Of a stretch of DNA of 64,000 bases, positions 1-11,100 are shown one piece after another. This DNA is from Heloderma charlesbogerti. Taxonomy: Eukaryota; Chordata; Lepidosauria; Squamata; Helodermatidae. The translations under genes and the position numbers were made by a program. Within the stretch, counting starts at the first letter, position 1; every line of letters starts with the position of its first letter. The notes under the pieces are model-generated. The model had not been told where the DNA came from. It saw only the letters and a program-made list of their open reading frames with translations, and ran no database searches. The stretch is from positions 248,001 through 312,000 of the forward strand of contig JANEZZ010001866.1 of NCBI GenBank assembly GCA_026122225.1, read 5' to 3'.

Positions 1-70
1 CACAGCCCCCTTATAAAATGCAGTTGTTTCAGCAACTTCCAGCGGGGTAGCTACGTTGTTTTCTCTAAGC

Positions 71-206
71 CAGGGGTGGGAAACTTGTGGCCCTCTAGAA
101 TTTTGGCCTGCAGCTCCCAACAGCCATAGCCAGCATAGCCAATGAAAAGGGATCATGGGAGTTGTAAGTCAAAACATCTGGAGGGCCACAAGTTGCTCAA
201 CCCCTG
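71..206. mobile_element. Palindromic hAT-type MITE with perfect 8-bp target duplication
   Basis: The element begins CAGGGGTGGGAAACTTGTGG and ends with the inverted form (CCACAAGTT...AACCCCTG). The whole 136 bp is an imperfect palindrome. It is flanked by CTCTAAGC at 63-70 and again at 207-214, an exact 8-bp direct repeat of the kind hAT transposases make. There is no coding capacity. Confidence 0.85.
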
Positions 207-548
207 CTCTAAGCAACGTACAAGATAAAACAAAATTAAAATGATAACAATACAAGAACTCAACCTCTACTGAGTTTAACAGAAATGTGAATTTAGTTTG
301 AGGAGGCACGCCACACCAGGGATGCCCAACCGCCGAATTCTTGGAGGTGGCTTTATTCTCCTGACAACAGCCTGGGAGCCGAAAGTATATTTTGCAACAC
401 TCCACCCAAGCACATCGGAAGGGGTCGGCTCTGTGAGAAAGTCCATGTTGCCTAGCATAAGAGGCATCACAGCCATGAAGCATATGTGCTCAGGCAAAGC
501 TGGGGCATTAACATACAGAAGTGTTACTCTCGCTCTCACAACTTAAGG

Positions 549-745
549 TAGGGGTATCCAACCTTTTTGGGTTGGTGGGCACATTTGGAATTTTGAAAGT
601 ATTGTGGGAGCTCTCACAAAATAGCTGCCATGGGGGGGGGGTCTTGCCTATGCATAAAGTGGCTGCCATGGTGGGCATGGCCTGTCACAAAGCACTCATT
701 TCCCAGAAGTCAAACTGGTGGTTGAGGCTAAAAGAAAAATAACTT
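549..745 (+). mobile_element. hAT-type nonautonomous fragment
   Basis: It opens TAGGGGTATCCAACCTTTTT and continues with a GGGCACATTTGGAATTTTG stretch and AAAATAGCTGCCATGG. The same order of motifs starts the 875-bp element at 13819. No matching right terminus was found, so it is truncated or diverged. Confidence 0.55.
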
Positions 746-1309
746 GCCCAAGAACCTATGTACAAGGCAGAGGCGGGGTCTGAACTCCAAAACACAGAAC
801 CACTCTTTTGATCCCAAATAAAGATGGCATTGGTTTGCTTTGCATCATGGCAGCCTCCCAGTTTAATTTAAAAATCAGAAAGGGCAGGGAACTTGGAGAG
901 TGCTAAGAGAGCTGTCTGCAGGCATAAAGACACTGGGAGATCCCAAAATTAAGGAAAGTTTTAAAGAATTAGCAGGCAACATTTTGTTACAAGGCGTGGA
1001 TTAAAATTTGGTAACCAGGGAAACCTTCATGGGCTAGAATGCACCTTCCCTGACCGCCCCCCCCCCACGCACACTGTGCTGCTGTTGGCTTGTTAGGTTA
1101 GCCAGAACATACCAAACACGACAGGATTGGGAAACGGGATGTCTTTTCAAACTGGAGATGTTCTGCAACCCCCTGAGGAACTGGGACAATTAAATACACC
1201 ACACCACAGTCCTTCTCACGCTGGTTGTTCTGCTGCTTGGGGGCGGGGGGGGGGATTGTCTGAAGGCATTAAAGCTTCTCTCCTTATAAACACTACCGAA
1301 GCTCCTTAC

Positions 1310-1401
1310 ATTTTCCCTGTGTCTGCTTTTCGGCAGCCATAGACTTCTCCAAAGCCTCCTCGCCCGATGATCCGGTGGACACTGAAGTCATTCATGGTCA
1401 G
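1310..1401 (-). CDS. GRK3: GRK3 coding exon 8 (residues 186-215), start of kinase domain
   Basis: The exon encodes [16 protein letters not shown] then [14 protein letters not shown] and two bases of Met216. The glycine-rich ATP loop GRGGFGEV falls at residues 198-205 and is intact. The catalytic lysine of the next strand lies in exon 9, outside the window. Asp190 matches GRK2; mammalian GRK3 has Glu there. The acceptor is TCCACAG| and the donor AT|GTAAGG. Confidence 0.96.
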
Positions 1402-4400
1402 CTGTGGACAGAACAGAGCGAAATGGAAACGACATTTGCCAATGGCCAACGCACCTGCCTTCTTAGAAGAACCATCCTCTGAAATTACACCCAGACTGAT
1501 GTGTCTGGAAGAACTATCTGCCTCCTTTTGCTTTTCAGGAATTGGGAAGGAGTCAAGGACAAAATGGGCTGTTATTGTTAGCAATACAGCAACATGTTCT
1601 AGAAGTCAGGGAGTCAGCAGAGGCCCCAGCAAACAAAACATTATCCAACACATTAGGACTCAAAAGGCAGCAGCGATTTCAGGGGGATCAGGACAAATGT
1701 GAAACCACTGGGGCACATGCATTTCAACAGAGGGCTTGCGCAGGAAGTGCTCCTAATGAACTGAGCCCAAAGCAGCGCCTAATTTGAACTGGGGCAGGGA
1801 TGTAACTGAGTTCTGTAATCTCCAGTGCACTCCCACAGAACATGTGAAGTAATAGGACTTGCCTCTGGGCATGTGCCAAGTACCTTCCCCTCACCCCACG
1901 TCATGCAGAGCAGGAAGGAGGAATGGCCATTTGATCAGACCTCTAAGGATGATTAAAGGTCCAGCATTTCCCAGCTTGAGAAGTTAACCGTTAACCCAAA
2001 GCTGCATTTAGGCTGCAATCCAATCCTACTAGGCAGAGGCCCCACTGAAAAAAGTAAACATGCATTGGATCACACTGTTTACAGCAGAACCTTAGGCCTG
2101 GGGACCAATCTGACCCCCTGGGACCCAAATGCAGCCCTCCCCAGAAGGCCACACCCCTTTCCCTGGCACCGCCCCCTTTCCCTCAACAACCAATCCTTCT
2201 AAAAAGTTAAAATTTCTCTCCTAAGAATTCATTACTGGCAGGAAAAGCTTTACGCTAAAATGTGCTGGTGTTTTGGCCCCGCCCCTTTTGCCTTTGGCCC
2301 TGCCTACCACTGCAATGCGGCCCCCAAGAGATTCTCTGAAATGGAATTTGGCCCTCTTGCTGAAAGGAGTTCTGCACCCCTGGTTTAAAGTGAACTGTTT
2401 TCGAGGGCAGAGGGACCCCATCGTTTTACACAGGGCATAGCTGTCAAACCTCCTATGTGGTCTCCTTTTTTTCCTTCTTCACTAGAATTCCCACGGTCAA
2501 CTGATTCCCAGCATCTCCAAGCAGGGCTGGAAAAACTCCTGCCTGAAACCCTGGAGAGCACTGCTGCCAGTCTGTGTCAACAATACTGGGCTAGATGGAC
2601 CACTGGTCTGACATGGTATAACGCAGCTTCCTATGTTCCTATATTAAATTCACTAAACAAGACTGCATCCTCAGGATCTCGGAAGCATTAACACACAACT
2701 GATCTTGAATTGGCACTCTTCTTTAAGAACATCAAAAGTGTATTTCTTTCTGCCTCGCATCAAAGTCCACCTAGACCAGGATCTTTTATGAGAATCCCAG
2801 TCACTGCTAGGTGTTCCACAAGAAAATGGCCAACGATCCAGAATCTGCCTCATGGCCATCCCTGATTTTAGGACCACACACACACACACACACACAGATC
2901 TGTAAATACTTACATGAATGTTAAGCTCTACATTTTTCCACTGACAAAATCTAGTAAACTTATCGCTGCAAACAAGAAAAAAGATCTCTGTGGTAATGAA
3001 AAATAACACGATTCATGAAAAGTTAAAACTGTATTTTTAGTTTTAAAAACTCTGTTGATTAGCAAGTCTTCAGTGAGCAGATTCTAACCAGAGACAATTC
3101 TTTACCGATATTTGTTTTACAATGCTTATTATAAAAAGCATCAGACAGCATTCCAGTGAAAAATGCCTCCAGAAATAATGTGCCTCCATATTTCTCATTT
3201 CTGTAAGACTCTCATTTGTAACGTATTGAAAAAAAAAATCCAAGTATATCCTGAGAAAAATAATTAAACACTGTAATTAAGAGAACTCTGTGGAATAATT
3301 AAGGAATGAATTCTTTTTACTGCAAAATAAATGATTAATTGCTTATTCCCAAGGTAGAAAAGCAGACTCCTGAAATATCTCTCATATATAATCCAATGTT
3401 TTGTGTGTTACATTTGGCAGTAAAAAAAAAAATATTGACGCAGATGTCTTTTCATTAAAGCAAGCAGATTTAAGAACACCGGACCCTTAGCGCCTCACTT
3501 GCAGCACACTGAGGTGCAACACTCAGAAACAGACCTTGCAAGACCTTAGTTCTGAGCTATGTACACCACTCAGTTTCACCAAAACTATCTCAACTGGCAA
3601 GGAGAAAGAAGCAAGTGGCATCCTGCTCTGTGGCAGCATCCACACTTTGGAATTCTTTACCTAAAGAGAGGTATGCCAAGTCATTTGTTGACTAGAATTT
3701 TCCTTAATTACTTGTGCCGTTGCTGCTTTCCCCTTAATTAAAAACAGTGACAATTCCAATTAAGGGTCTTTTTATACTGCTTGTTTTGTTGTTCAGTCGT
3801 TCAGTCGTGTCCGACGCTTCGTGACCCATGGACCAGAGCACGCCAGGCCTTCCTGTCCTGCATTCTCTCCCGGAGTGTGCTCAAGTCCATATTCATTGCA
3901 TCGGTGATGCTATCTAGCCATCTCATCCTCTGTCGTCCCCTTCTCCTTTTGCCTTCAGTCTTTCCCAGGATCAGGGTCTTTTCCAGAGAGGTTTCTCTTC
4001 GCATTAGGTAGCCAAAATATTTGAGCTTCAGCTTCAGTAATTGTCCTTCCAATGAGCACTCAGGGTTGATTTCCTTGAGGATGGACTGATTTGACCTCCT
4101 TGCAGTCCAGGGGACTCGTAAGAGTCTTCTCCAGCACCACAGTTCGAAAGCATCAATTCTTCGGCGCTCAGCCTTCCTTATAGTCCAGCTCTCACAGCCA
4201 TACATTACTACTGGGAAAACCATAGCTTTGATTAGACGGACCTTTGTCGGCAAGGTGATGTCTCTGCTTCTTACTATGCTGTCTAGGTTGGCCATAGCTT
4301 TCCTCCCAAGGAGCAAGAGTCCTTTAATTTCATGGCTACAGTCACCGTCTGCGGTGATCTTGGAGCCCAAGAAAGTAAAATCTGTCACTGCTTCCATTTC

Positions 4401-7400
4401 TTCCCCTTCCATATGCCAGGAAGTGATGGGGCCAGATGCCATGATCTTCGTTTTTTTAATGTTGAGTTTCAGACCAGCTTTTGCACTCTCCTCTTTCACC
4501 CTCAACAAGAGGCTCTTGAGATCCTCTTCGCTTTCTGCCATTAGGGTGGTATTGTCTGCATACCGGAGGTTGTTGATAATTCTCCCGGCAATCTTAATTT
4601 CGACCTGTGATTCATCCAACCCGGCGTTTCTCATGATGTACTCTGCATATAAGTTAAATAAGCAGGGTGACAATATGCAGCCTTGTCGTACTCCTTTCCC
4701 AATTTGGAACCAATCGGTTGTTCCATGTCTGGTTCTTACTGTTGCTTCTTGACCCTGGTACAGGTTTCTCAGGAGACAGGTAAGGTGGTCTGGTACTCCC
4801 ATTGCTTTAAGAATTTGCCACAGTTTGTTGTGATCCACACAATCAAAGGCATTAGTGTAGTCAATGAAGCAGAAATAGACGTTTTTCTGGAATTCTCTTG
4901 CTTTCTCCATGATCCAGCGAACGTTGGCGATTTGATCTCTAGTTCCTCTGCCTCTTCGAAACCCAGCTTGTACTTCCGGTAGTTCTCAGTTCGCATACTG
5001 CTGAAGCCTAGCTGTAAGTTAACTAAGTGGCGGATACTTTTTTGTTAGCTGCTTAGGGCACAATCTTTTGGGATTCTTGGGAGGGTGTCCCATCGGCAAT
5101 AGAGTATTGCAAATACCCCCTCCACAGGCCCCAGATACCTCCACAGTGTGGCAGCAGAAACTTCCACCGCTGTCCCTCCTCCATCGTCAGTGCTCCGATG
5201 GCGAAGGGGGGGGGGCACAGCAAGGTGAGGGTGGATCAGCAGAGGCTTTCATCTTCAGGATCCAAAGCCCTCTCATTCCCACAATAAGGGAGGGAAAATG
5301 CACTAGCCCTGGAGCAGGCATACTTATTTTCCTTCCAGCCACCTCCTTCTCCAACCTTTTGCCCCACCCCCTAGAAGTGGTCTGCCTATGTGTTTCCTTT
5401 AAAACAGAAGAGCAGCTCAAATTTCCCAAGTAAGGAAAATCAGCTGAAGTGCTGCAAATCTTGTAGAGGAACTGAGCCGCTTTGCAAAACGCTTTGCAGT
5501 GCAATGTACCCAGCTCAGCTCCTGCAAAGCTTGTCTTAATTGCCAAGATCAAACCTCATGGGAAACAAATCCTTCCAGGATCAAAAGCAACACCAGGAGA
5601 TTAGAGATTGAAGCAGGAGGGAAGGGCGATCAAGTCTGCTGTGCCCCACTTAGAATGGCACAGCTAGTAGGTCCACGTACCACGCTTAGACTCTGGAAGG
5701 ACTAGTACCTTGAGCCACAACAGATTACCATTCCAGAATGCTCAGCACATTCCAGACAGCTTCCACTTGCTCATTCTTACAAGCTATTCCAATCCCAACT
5801 CTGTAGGAACTCGCAATGGCCGTGCAAAAGGCTGCAGTGTATAAATGCACAATCAGTCACCATACCTTTCTAGAAACATTTGGAAGGTTTTTCCTCGGAG
5901 GCTGTCGCAAATTTCTTCTATGTAGGGCTACAGGAAAAACAAACACTGATTTTATTTCTTAGAGTGGTAACCTGCTTTTTGTGCTGAAATAAAAGAAGAA
6001 CCACAAGGCATCTAAGAAAATTTTAAAATCCGTAACATAAACCAAGATAAAAACAAAGAGCAACAAGGTAAGCAGCAGATCACAAGAGGAAGGTGATAAT
6101 TCGTTAATTTACGCAGTATGACACAACCAAGAGAATCTTAAAAGGCTTTCTGAGAAGGAGCAGCCTGCCAGAAAAGGGGCAGAATGAACCTCTCCAGGAA
6201 GTCTACTGGGGCCACTGAGGAGAAGGCCCTGTCCTGGGGAGCATTCCACTGGAATCTTGGAGCTGTGTTGGACTACAATTCCCATCATCCCTCAGAAGCA
6301 GAACCTGCTATCAGAAGAACATGTCAGGATTTGCAGCCCTTTTATTTATGTAGATTTTTAACTGGATGTAATTGTAACTGTTTTATCTGCTGCCTCTACT
6401 TTACTGTTAGTAAACAGAAGCTGTTGATTAAAAAGCTGTTGTTTTCATGTTATTGTTCTACCTCATGTATCGATTTATACACTGTTCTTGTTCTAATATT
6501 TTAATATTGTTTTGTGTGATATTACGTTGCTTTACTGAGTATCATAAATCTCCTTGGGAGGACAAACAACAGAGAGTCTTGCGGCACCTTAAAGACTAAC
6601 AAAACTCTACAGAGTTTAGAAATTCATCAACATTTATTAAAGTTCAGGCGTAACTAAACTTCGTACAAATTTGGAAAAATTGCTCAAATCTCAGGCATGA
6701 AAAGTATGGTTTTAAAATCCTGATTTTAGGAATCAAAATAATGTGAGACTGATTGTTTATACCAGTTTGGGCTTTAAACTATGTGGCACAATGCAGAAAT
6801 ACATTAAGGGCCCAGTATTGCGGCCCAGACCCATCACAGCAAAGGAGAAGTCACACAGTGCTGCGCCCCTCGTGGATCGCAGCTTCCTCCCTCGGCCCTT
6901 TCACCAGGAGACATCCCCCATGGAGGAAATCTCCCATGTGAGGCAGTGATTCCCCTGCTCCACTTGGGATGAGTTTGATGTATAAGGGCAACTTGGCTTC
7001 AAGTTCCTACGGATCAGGAGCAGTTCGTTTTCAAAAAGCCGTTTCCCGCAGGTCAGTAATTAGGGGGTTATTCTAGAGGGGCACATTTCAACTTGATATA
7101 GTGAAAACGTGGCCACGTGGCCGGTGTTGCGAAAGTGGTGATACATCCATAAGTCCATTAGCAGAACAGCTGGGAGAGGGAAGGAGGCTGGATGAAAAAC
7201 TCACAAAGAGCTGTTACACCTGCTTGGTTAAATGTGCACAGGGATTTCCTATGACCTACTTTCCCTCCCCACAAGCTCAAAAAGCTCCTGCTGTATAATG
7301 GCACTAATTCCACCCCATCATTAAGTGTAATTGGCCAGGCTGCGGCAGCTAACCGTGCATAATGCTACCTGTGCCCACTTGCACATGGGGCGAGAAACCT

Positions 7401-8102
7401 GTTCGGCACGGAGGACTGAAGGGCGGAGGGGGCACCCTCCAGCAGCAGCTGAGGGGCCTTGCAGCATCTCTCGTGCCTAATGTTTGGGCAGAAAGCTGCT
7501 GCCTGTGGGCAGGATCTGGTCCAGGCTGGACAGCATGATGCACAGAGCTATCCTGAGTCTAGCCCTCCGTTTGTCTCATTTTGGCTGCGAAGGCATCAGC
7601 GGGAGCCAAGAACAGCCAAGGACAAGTGGCAGGAGGAATGGTCACTGTAGAACAGCCCTCCCTTCAGCCCCAGGCAGGAATGGGCACCGAAGCCTGGTGG
7701 GACAAGCTGTTGGCTGCCAGGTGACTCTTCTGAGATGCTTTCGCTCCGTGGGACTGCTAGGCAGGTCAGGGATTCCATCCCTTAGAACGGCCTCCCCCAA
7801 CCTGGCACCCTCCAGATGTGTTGGACCACAACTCCCAGCGTCCCCCAGCCAGCCTCCGGGTTGGAGGAGGCTGCCTTAAAAATCTCTGTACTTACATTTT
7901 ACACATTTATATACAGCCTTCCATCCAGTTCAGATTCCAGGGCTGTTTATACCATCTCCCCACACAACTTTGCTTTCTTCTCCATTCTGACTCTCCCCGA
8001 CACACACGCAGACACACACATCTATGTTCACTATATATCCACCATGCCCTCTTTGTACCTGGGATTCTCCTCAGAACGCCTTTGCCCTCCCCCGCACTCC
8101 GC

Positions 8103-8139
<37 letters not shown>

Positions 8140-11100
8140 TCTCTCTCCTCTTAATAGCCATTTATCACAAAGATTTCATAACCCACTTCATAGACCAGGG
8201 ACTTTGAAAAGCACCTCACAACTATTAAAAACACAACCACAACAATGAAATCTCAGAAGTTATTTAAAAAGCTAGAAGCAAAAAACAAAATCAAAGTCAA
8301 GGTCTAAAACAGGGGGGTTCAGCCTCTTTCAGTCGGAGGGCCAAATTCCATTTCAGAGAAGCTCTTGGGGGCCGCATTCCAGTGGTGGGCAGGGCCGAAA
8401 CGTAAAAGGGGCAGGGGCCAAAAGTGCCAGCATACTGCAGCTTAAATCTCTTCCTGCCAGTAGCTAATCCTTAGGAGAGGAATGTCATCTTTTTAGAATG
8501 GGGGAAAAACTGCACAAAAGCTGGGAAGCCACCAGTCAGTGGTCGTGGGAAAGGGGGAGGGGCCATCTGGAAAACCCCAGGAGGGCCAGATTTACCCCAT
8601 GGGGCTGGGCTTCTGCACCCCAAGTCTAGGTGGTCTTGACCCAATGCTCAATGGACATGAAGCCCAGGACCAAGCAAGCCTTCCTAGGGAGGCAGATGTG
8701 CAAGGCGGAGGGCCACAACAGAGACAGCCCTCTTCCCCAGCCACCAGCCACCCACCTCTTAAGGTGAGGAACTCAGGAAATCCCAAAACTTGGGCAGCCC
8801 CATGTGGGAGAAGGAGGTCCTTTTTCACCCATTCCCAGGAGAACCTTGTCCTATATGTATGGTGAACTCCTGACCATATTATGCAGAAAGGATATCCATA
8901 ATGCCCTCCTTACCCTTCCAGTCAAGTCATTATTCAGTGTTCCCATGCTGGCTGGGGATGATGAGAATTGTAGTCTAAGACATCTAGAGAGCTTAAGTGC
9001 TGCCCCAGGCCCATCCCCATCTTGAACACAATTTTAACTGCTCTGACCCTTTTGGAGGACACACCATGTTTAGGCAGGTTTATTTGCAGGGTACGTGTTT
9101 ATTTCACCATTTCACTGAGCTACGAGTAAACCTTTAGATGCATAAAAATATGACTCATTCTGCACTCACCTGAAAAAGGGTTGTCGGTACTTGCTTCTTG
9201 GACAGGTGGGTTTGCACATGATTGACCGTTTGCTTTGAAAAAGGCTATAGGACAAATGATAAGAGCAGGTGTTTGAATGGATTACAGACACTCTGAGAAT
9301 GGCTTGGGCATCACTGGGATTGCCTCTCCTTGCCCTTTGGAGATGGACAGGGCAAGCCAGGAGCACGTTTCGCCATCCTCTCCAGCCCAGGATCCATATT
9401 TTCAGGAGGAAGAAGCATGACAAATGGGTTTGCAGCACTCCAAACAGGCATCATAGTCTAAATAAAGGAAGCCACTAGCATTAAGAGGATCAGCATACCA
9501 AGCCACTGGGACATTTTTCTCTGGCTTTGAACTCTTTTGGCAAAAGCACTATTTTAAAATGGGGTTCTGCAAGGCCACAGGGAGGAATCCAGAGCCAAGG
9601 CAAACGGAAGCATATTGGATTACGGTCCCTTGCAGTTCTTGGAGAGCTGTTGTATTCAAGTCTCTGGTTAGGGTCTCACGTTAAGAATTCTCTCTCCAGT
9701 TTTAGGTGCACCCCTTTAAAGAATTCCAGTGGACTCATACGCACATGTGAGCAAGAGAGCAGCTCCTTCATGATGTAGGTGTCGTAGATCTGCCGGCTCC
9801 TGCTGAGACGATCCTCCTCTGAGTCCAACTTTTCGTATTCTTTTATCTGCAAGACACAACATGGTGAATCAGAGTGCTGAGCCTTCCTTGAACATACAGG
9901 TGGAGGACCATTCCGTTCACACAGACCCATATGTCCACACACTCCCCCATGGTGACGTCTCTCATCTCTCATGCATCCTGGAACGTGGACCCACTGCAGG
10001 AGAGGGGGGCCAAAGTCGAGCCTCAGATCCTATAGACCTTGCAGCTATGAGACAACTGCAGGCATGGGATAGCTGGGTAACTGTCTTGCCATGGCACAGA
10101 GAAATAAATCTTTTGCTCTTCCTTTTCTGAGATATTGGACCTATTAACAGTCCTACATTATTGAAAAGTGAGTGCTTTGACTTTTAATTCTTGGGCAGCC
10201 TTCCTCAACTTGGCGCCTTCAAGATGTGCTGGACTACAACTCCCAGCACTCCCCATCTGGAGGGCACTAGGATGGGGAAGGATGTTCTACAAGTTCCAGT
10301 TAAATGTTTTCCAGCCTGCTTCTGCATCTCTCGCTCTGTGGAGCCAACAGAGCTACTGCGGTACTGATCTGTCAAAATCTTGTCTTTCAAAACAGATCGA
10401 TCCCACATTCGGGTACATTGCCAAATGCGCACCCCTCTCCTCCTTTGATGATACCCTTCCAGCAAAGAGGAGTCCTGCTCAGATTTCTCCAGATGTCAAG
10501 AGCAGGGTGCTGGCTGCCGGCTGCCATCCTAGCAGGGCTGCTGCAGCCAGCACCTGGCGCTCCCCCCCATGCCTGGCAGATCCTGGGCTATTTTGGGAAC
10601 TGCCCGAGAAGCTTTCCTGGCGCTGGGGAGCAGGCCAGGAGTTCGCAAGCTGCAATCAAGCTTCTTAGCCTAACTGACTCAGCTCCGTCCACTAATTCCT
10701 CTAATCAGTTTCCATGGAAAAGAGAGTTCTGCATTTACATCAGGCCTGCAGCACTGCCAACACCAGAAAGGGGATTTTCGTGGGGGTGGGGCAGTCACTT
10801 ACGTCCTCTGAGCAGGAGACCCTGTGCTGCATAGACATGCTACCTGACCCTGTTGGTCACCAATATGGCATAGTCAGACCCCATTGGCACCAACACCCCT
10901 TGTTGCACTTCTTAGCACAGTGATTAAGAACAGAAGAAGAGCCCTGCAGCTGGATCAGCACAGAGTTCCACCCAGCCCGGCATCCTGTTCCCAACAGCGG
11001 GCAGCTACACGACTCTGGGAAGTCCACAAGGATAAAGGCCATTGCACCGCCCACCTGCTATAGTTCCCAAATCGTATCCCCAAGCAACTATGCTAACAGT

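Larger units (their letters stand above)
1..1309 (-). other. GRK3 intron 8 (partial)
   Basis: This intronic stretch carries a palindromic hAT MITE at 71-206 and a hAT-derived fragment at about 549-745. I see no exon 9 here, and nothing recognisable between 746 and 1309 apart from short C and G runs. Confidence 0.8.
1402..2913 (-). other. GRK3 intron 7
   Basis: A complete 1512-nt GT-AG intron. It contains a hAT MITE (2085-2382) and a partial Sauria-type SINE (2502-2643), and a CA repeat close to the exon 7 donor. The stretch 1402-2076 shows nothing else I can name. Confidence 0.85.
5928..9169 (-). other. GRK3 intron 5
   Basis: A 3242-nt GT-AG intron. It holds a possible L2-type remnant at about 6000-6560, a short palindromic MITE (7788-7873), a CT microsatellite and a 300-bp hAT MITE (8310-8623). 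The stretch 6560-7780 contains no element I recognise with confidence. A fragment resembling a hAT MITE half lies at about 8940-8996. Confidence 0.8.

Noticed and set aside
1..1309. GRK3 exon 9 near the left edge
   Set aside because: No minus-strand text resembling YAMKCLDKKRIKMKQG was found before the window ends.
2671..3009. 112-codon minus-strand open frame as a separate gene
   Set aside because: It is GRK3 exon 7 read through its donor into the intron, including translated CA repeat (VCVCVCV).
4228..4752. 174-codon open frame on the plus strand
   Set aside because: It is the antisense shadow of the Bov-B reverse transcriptase frame.
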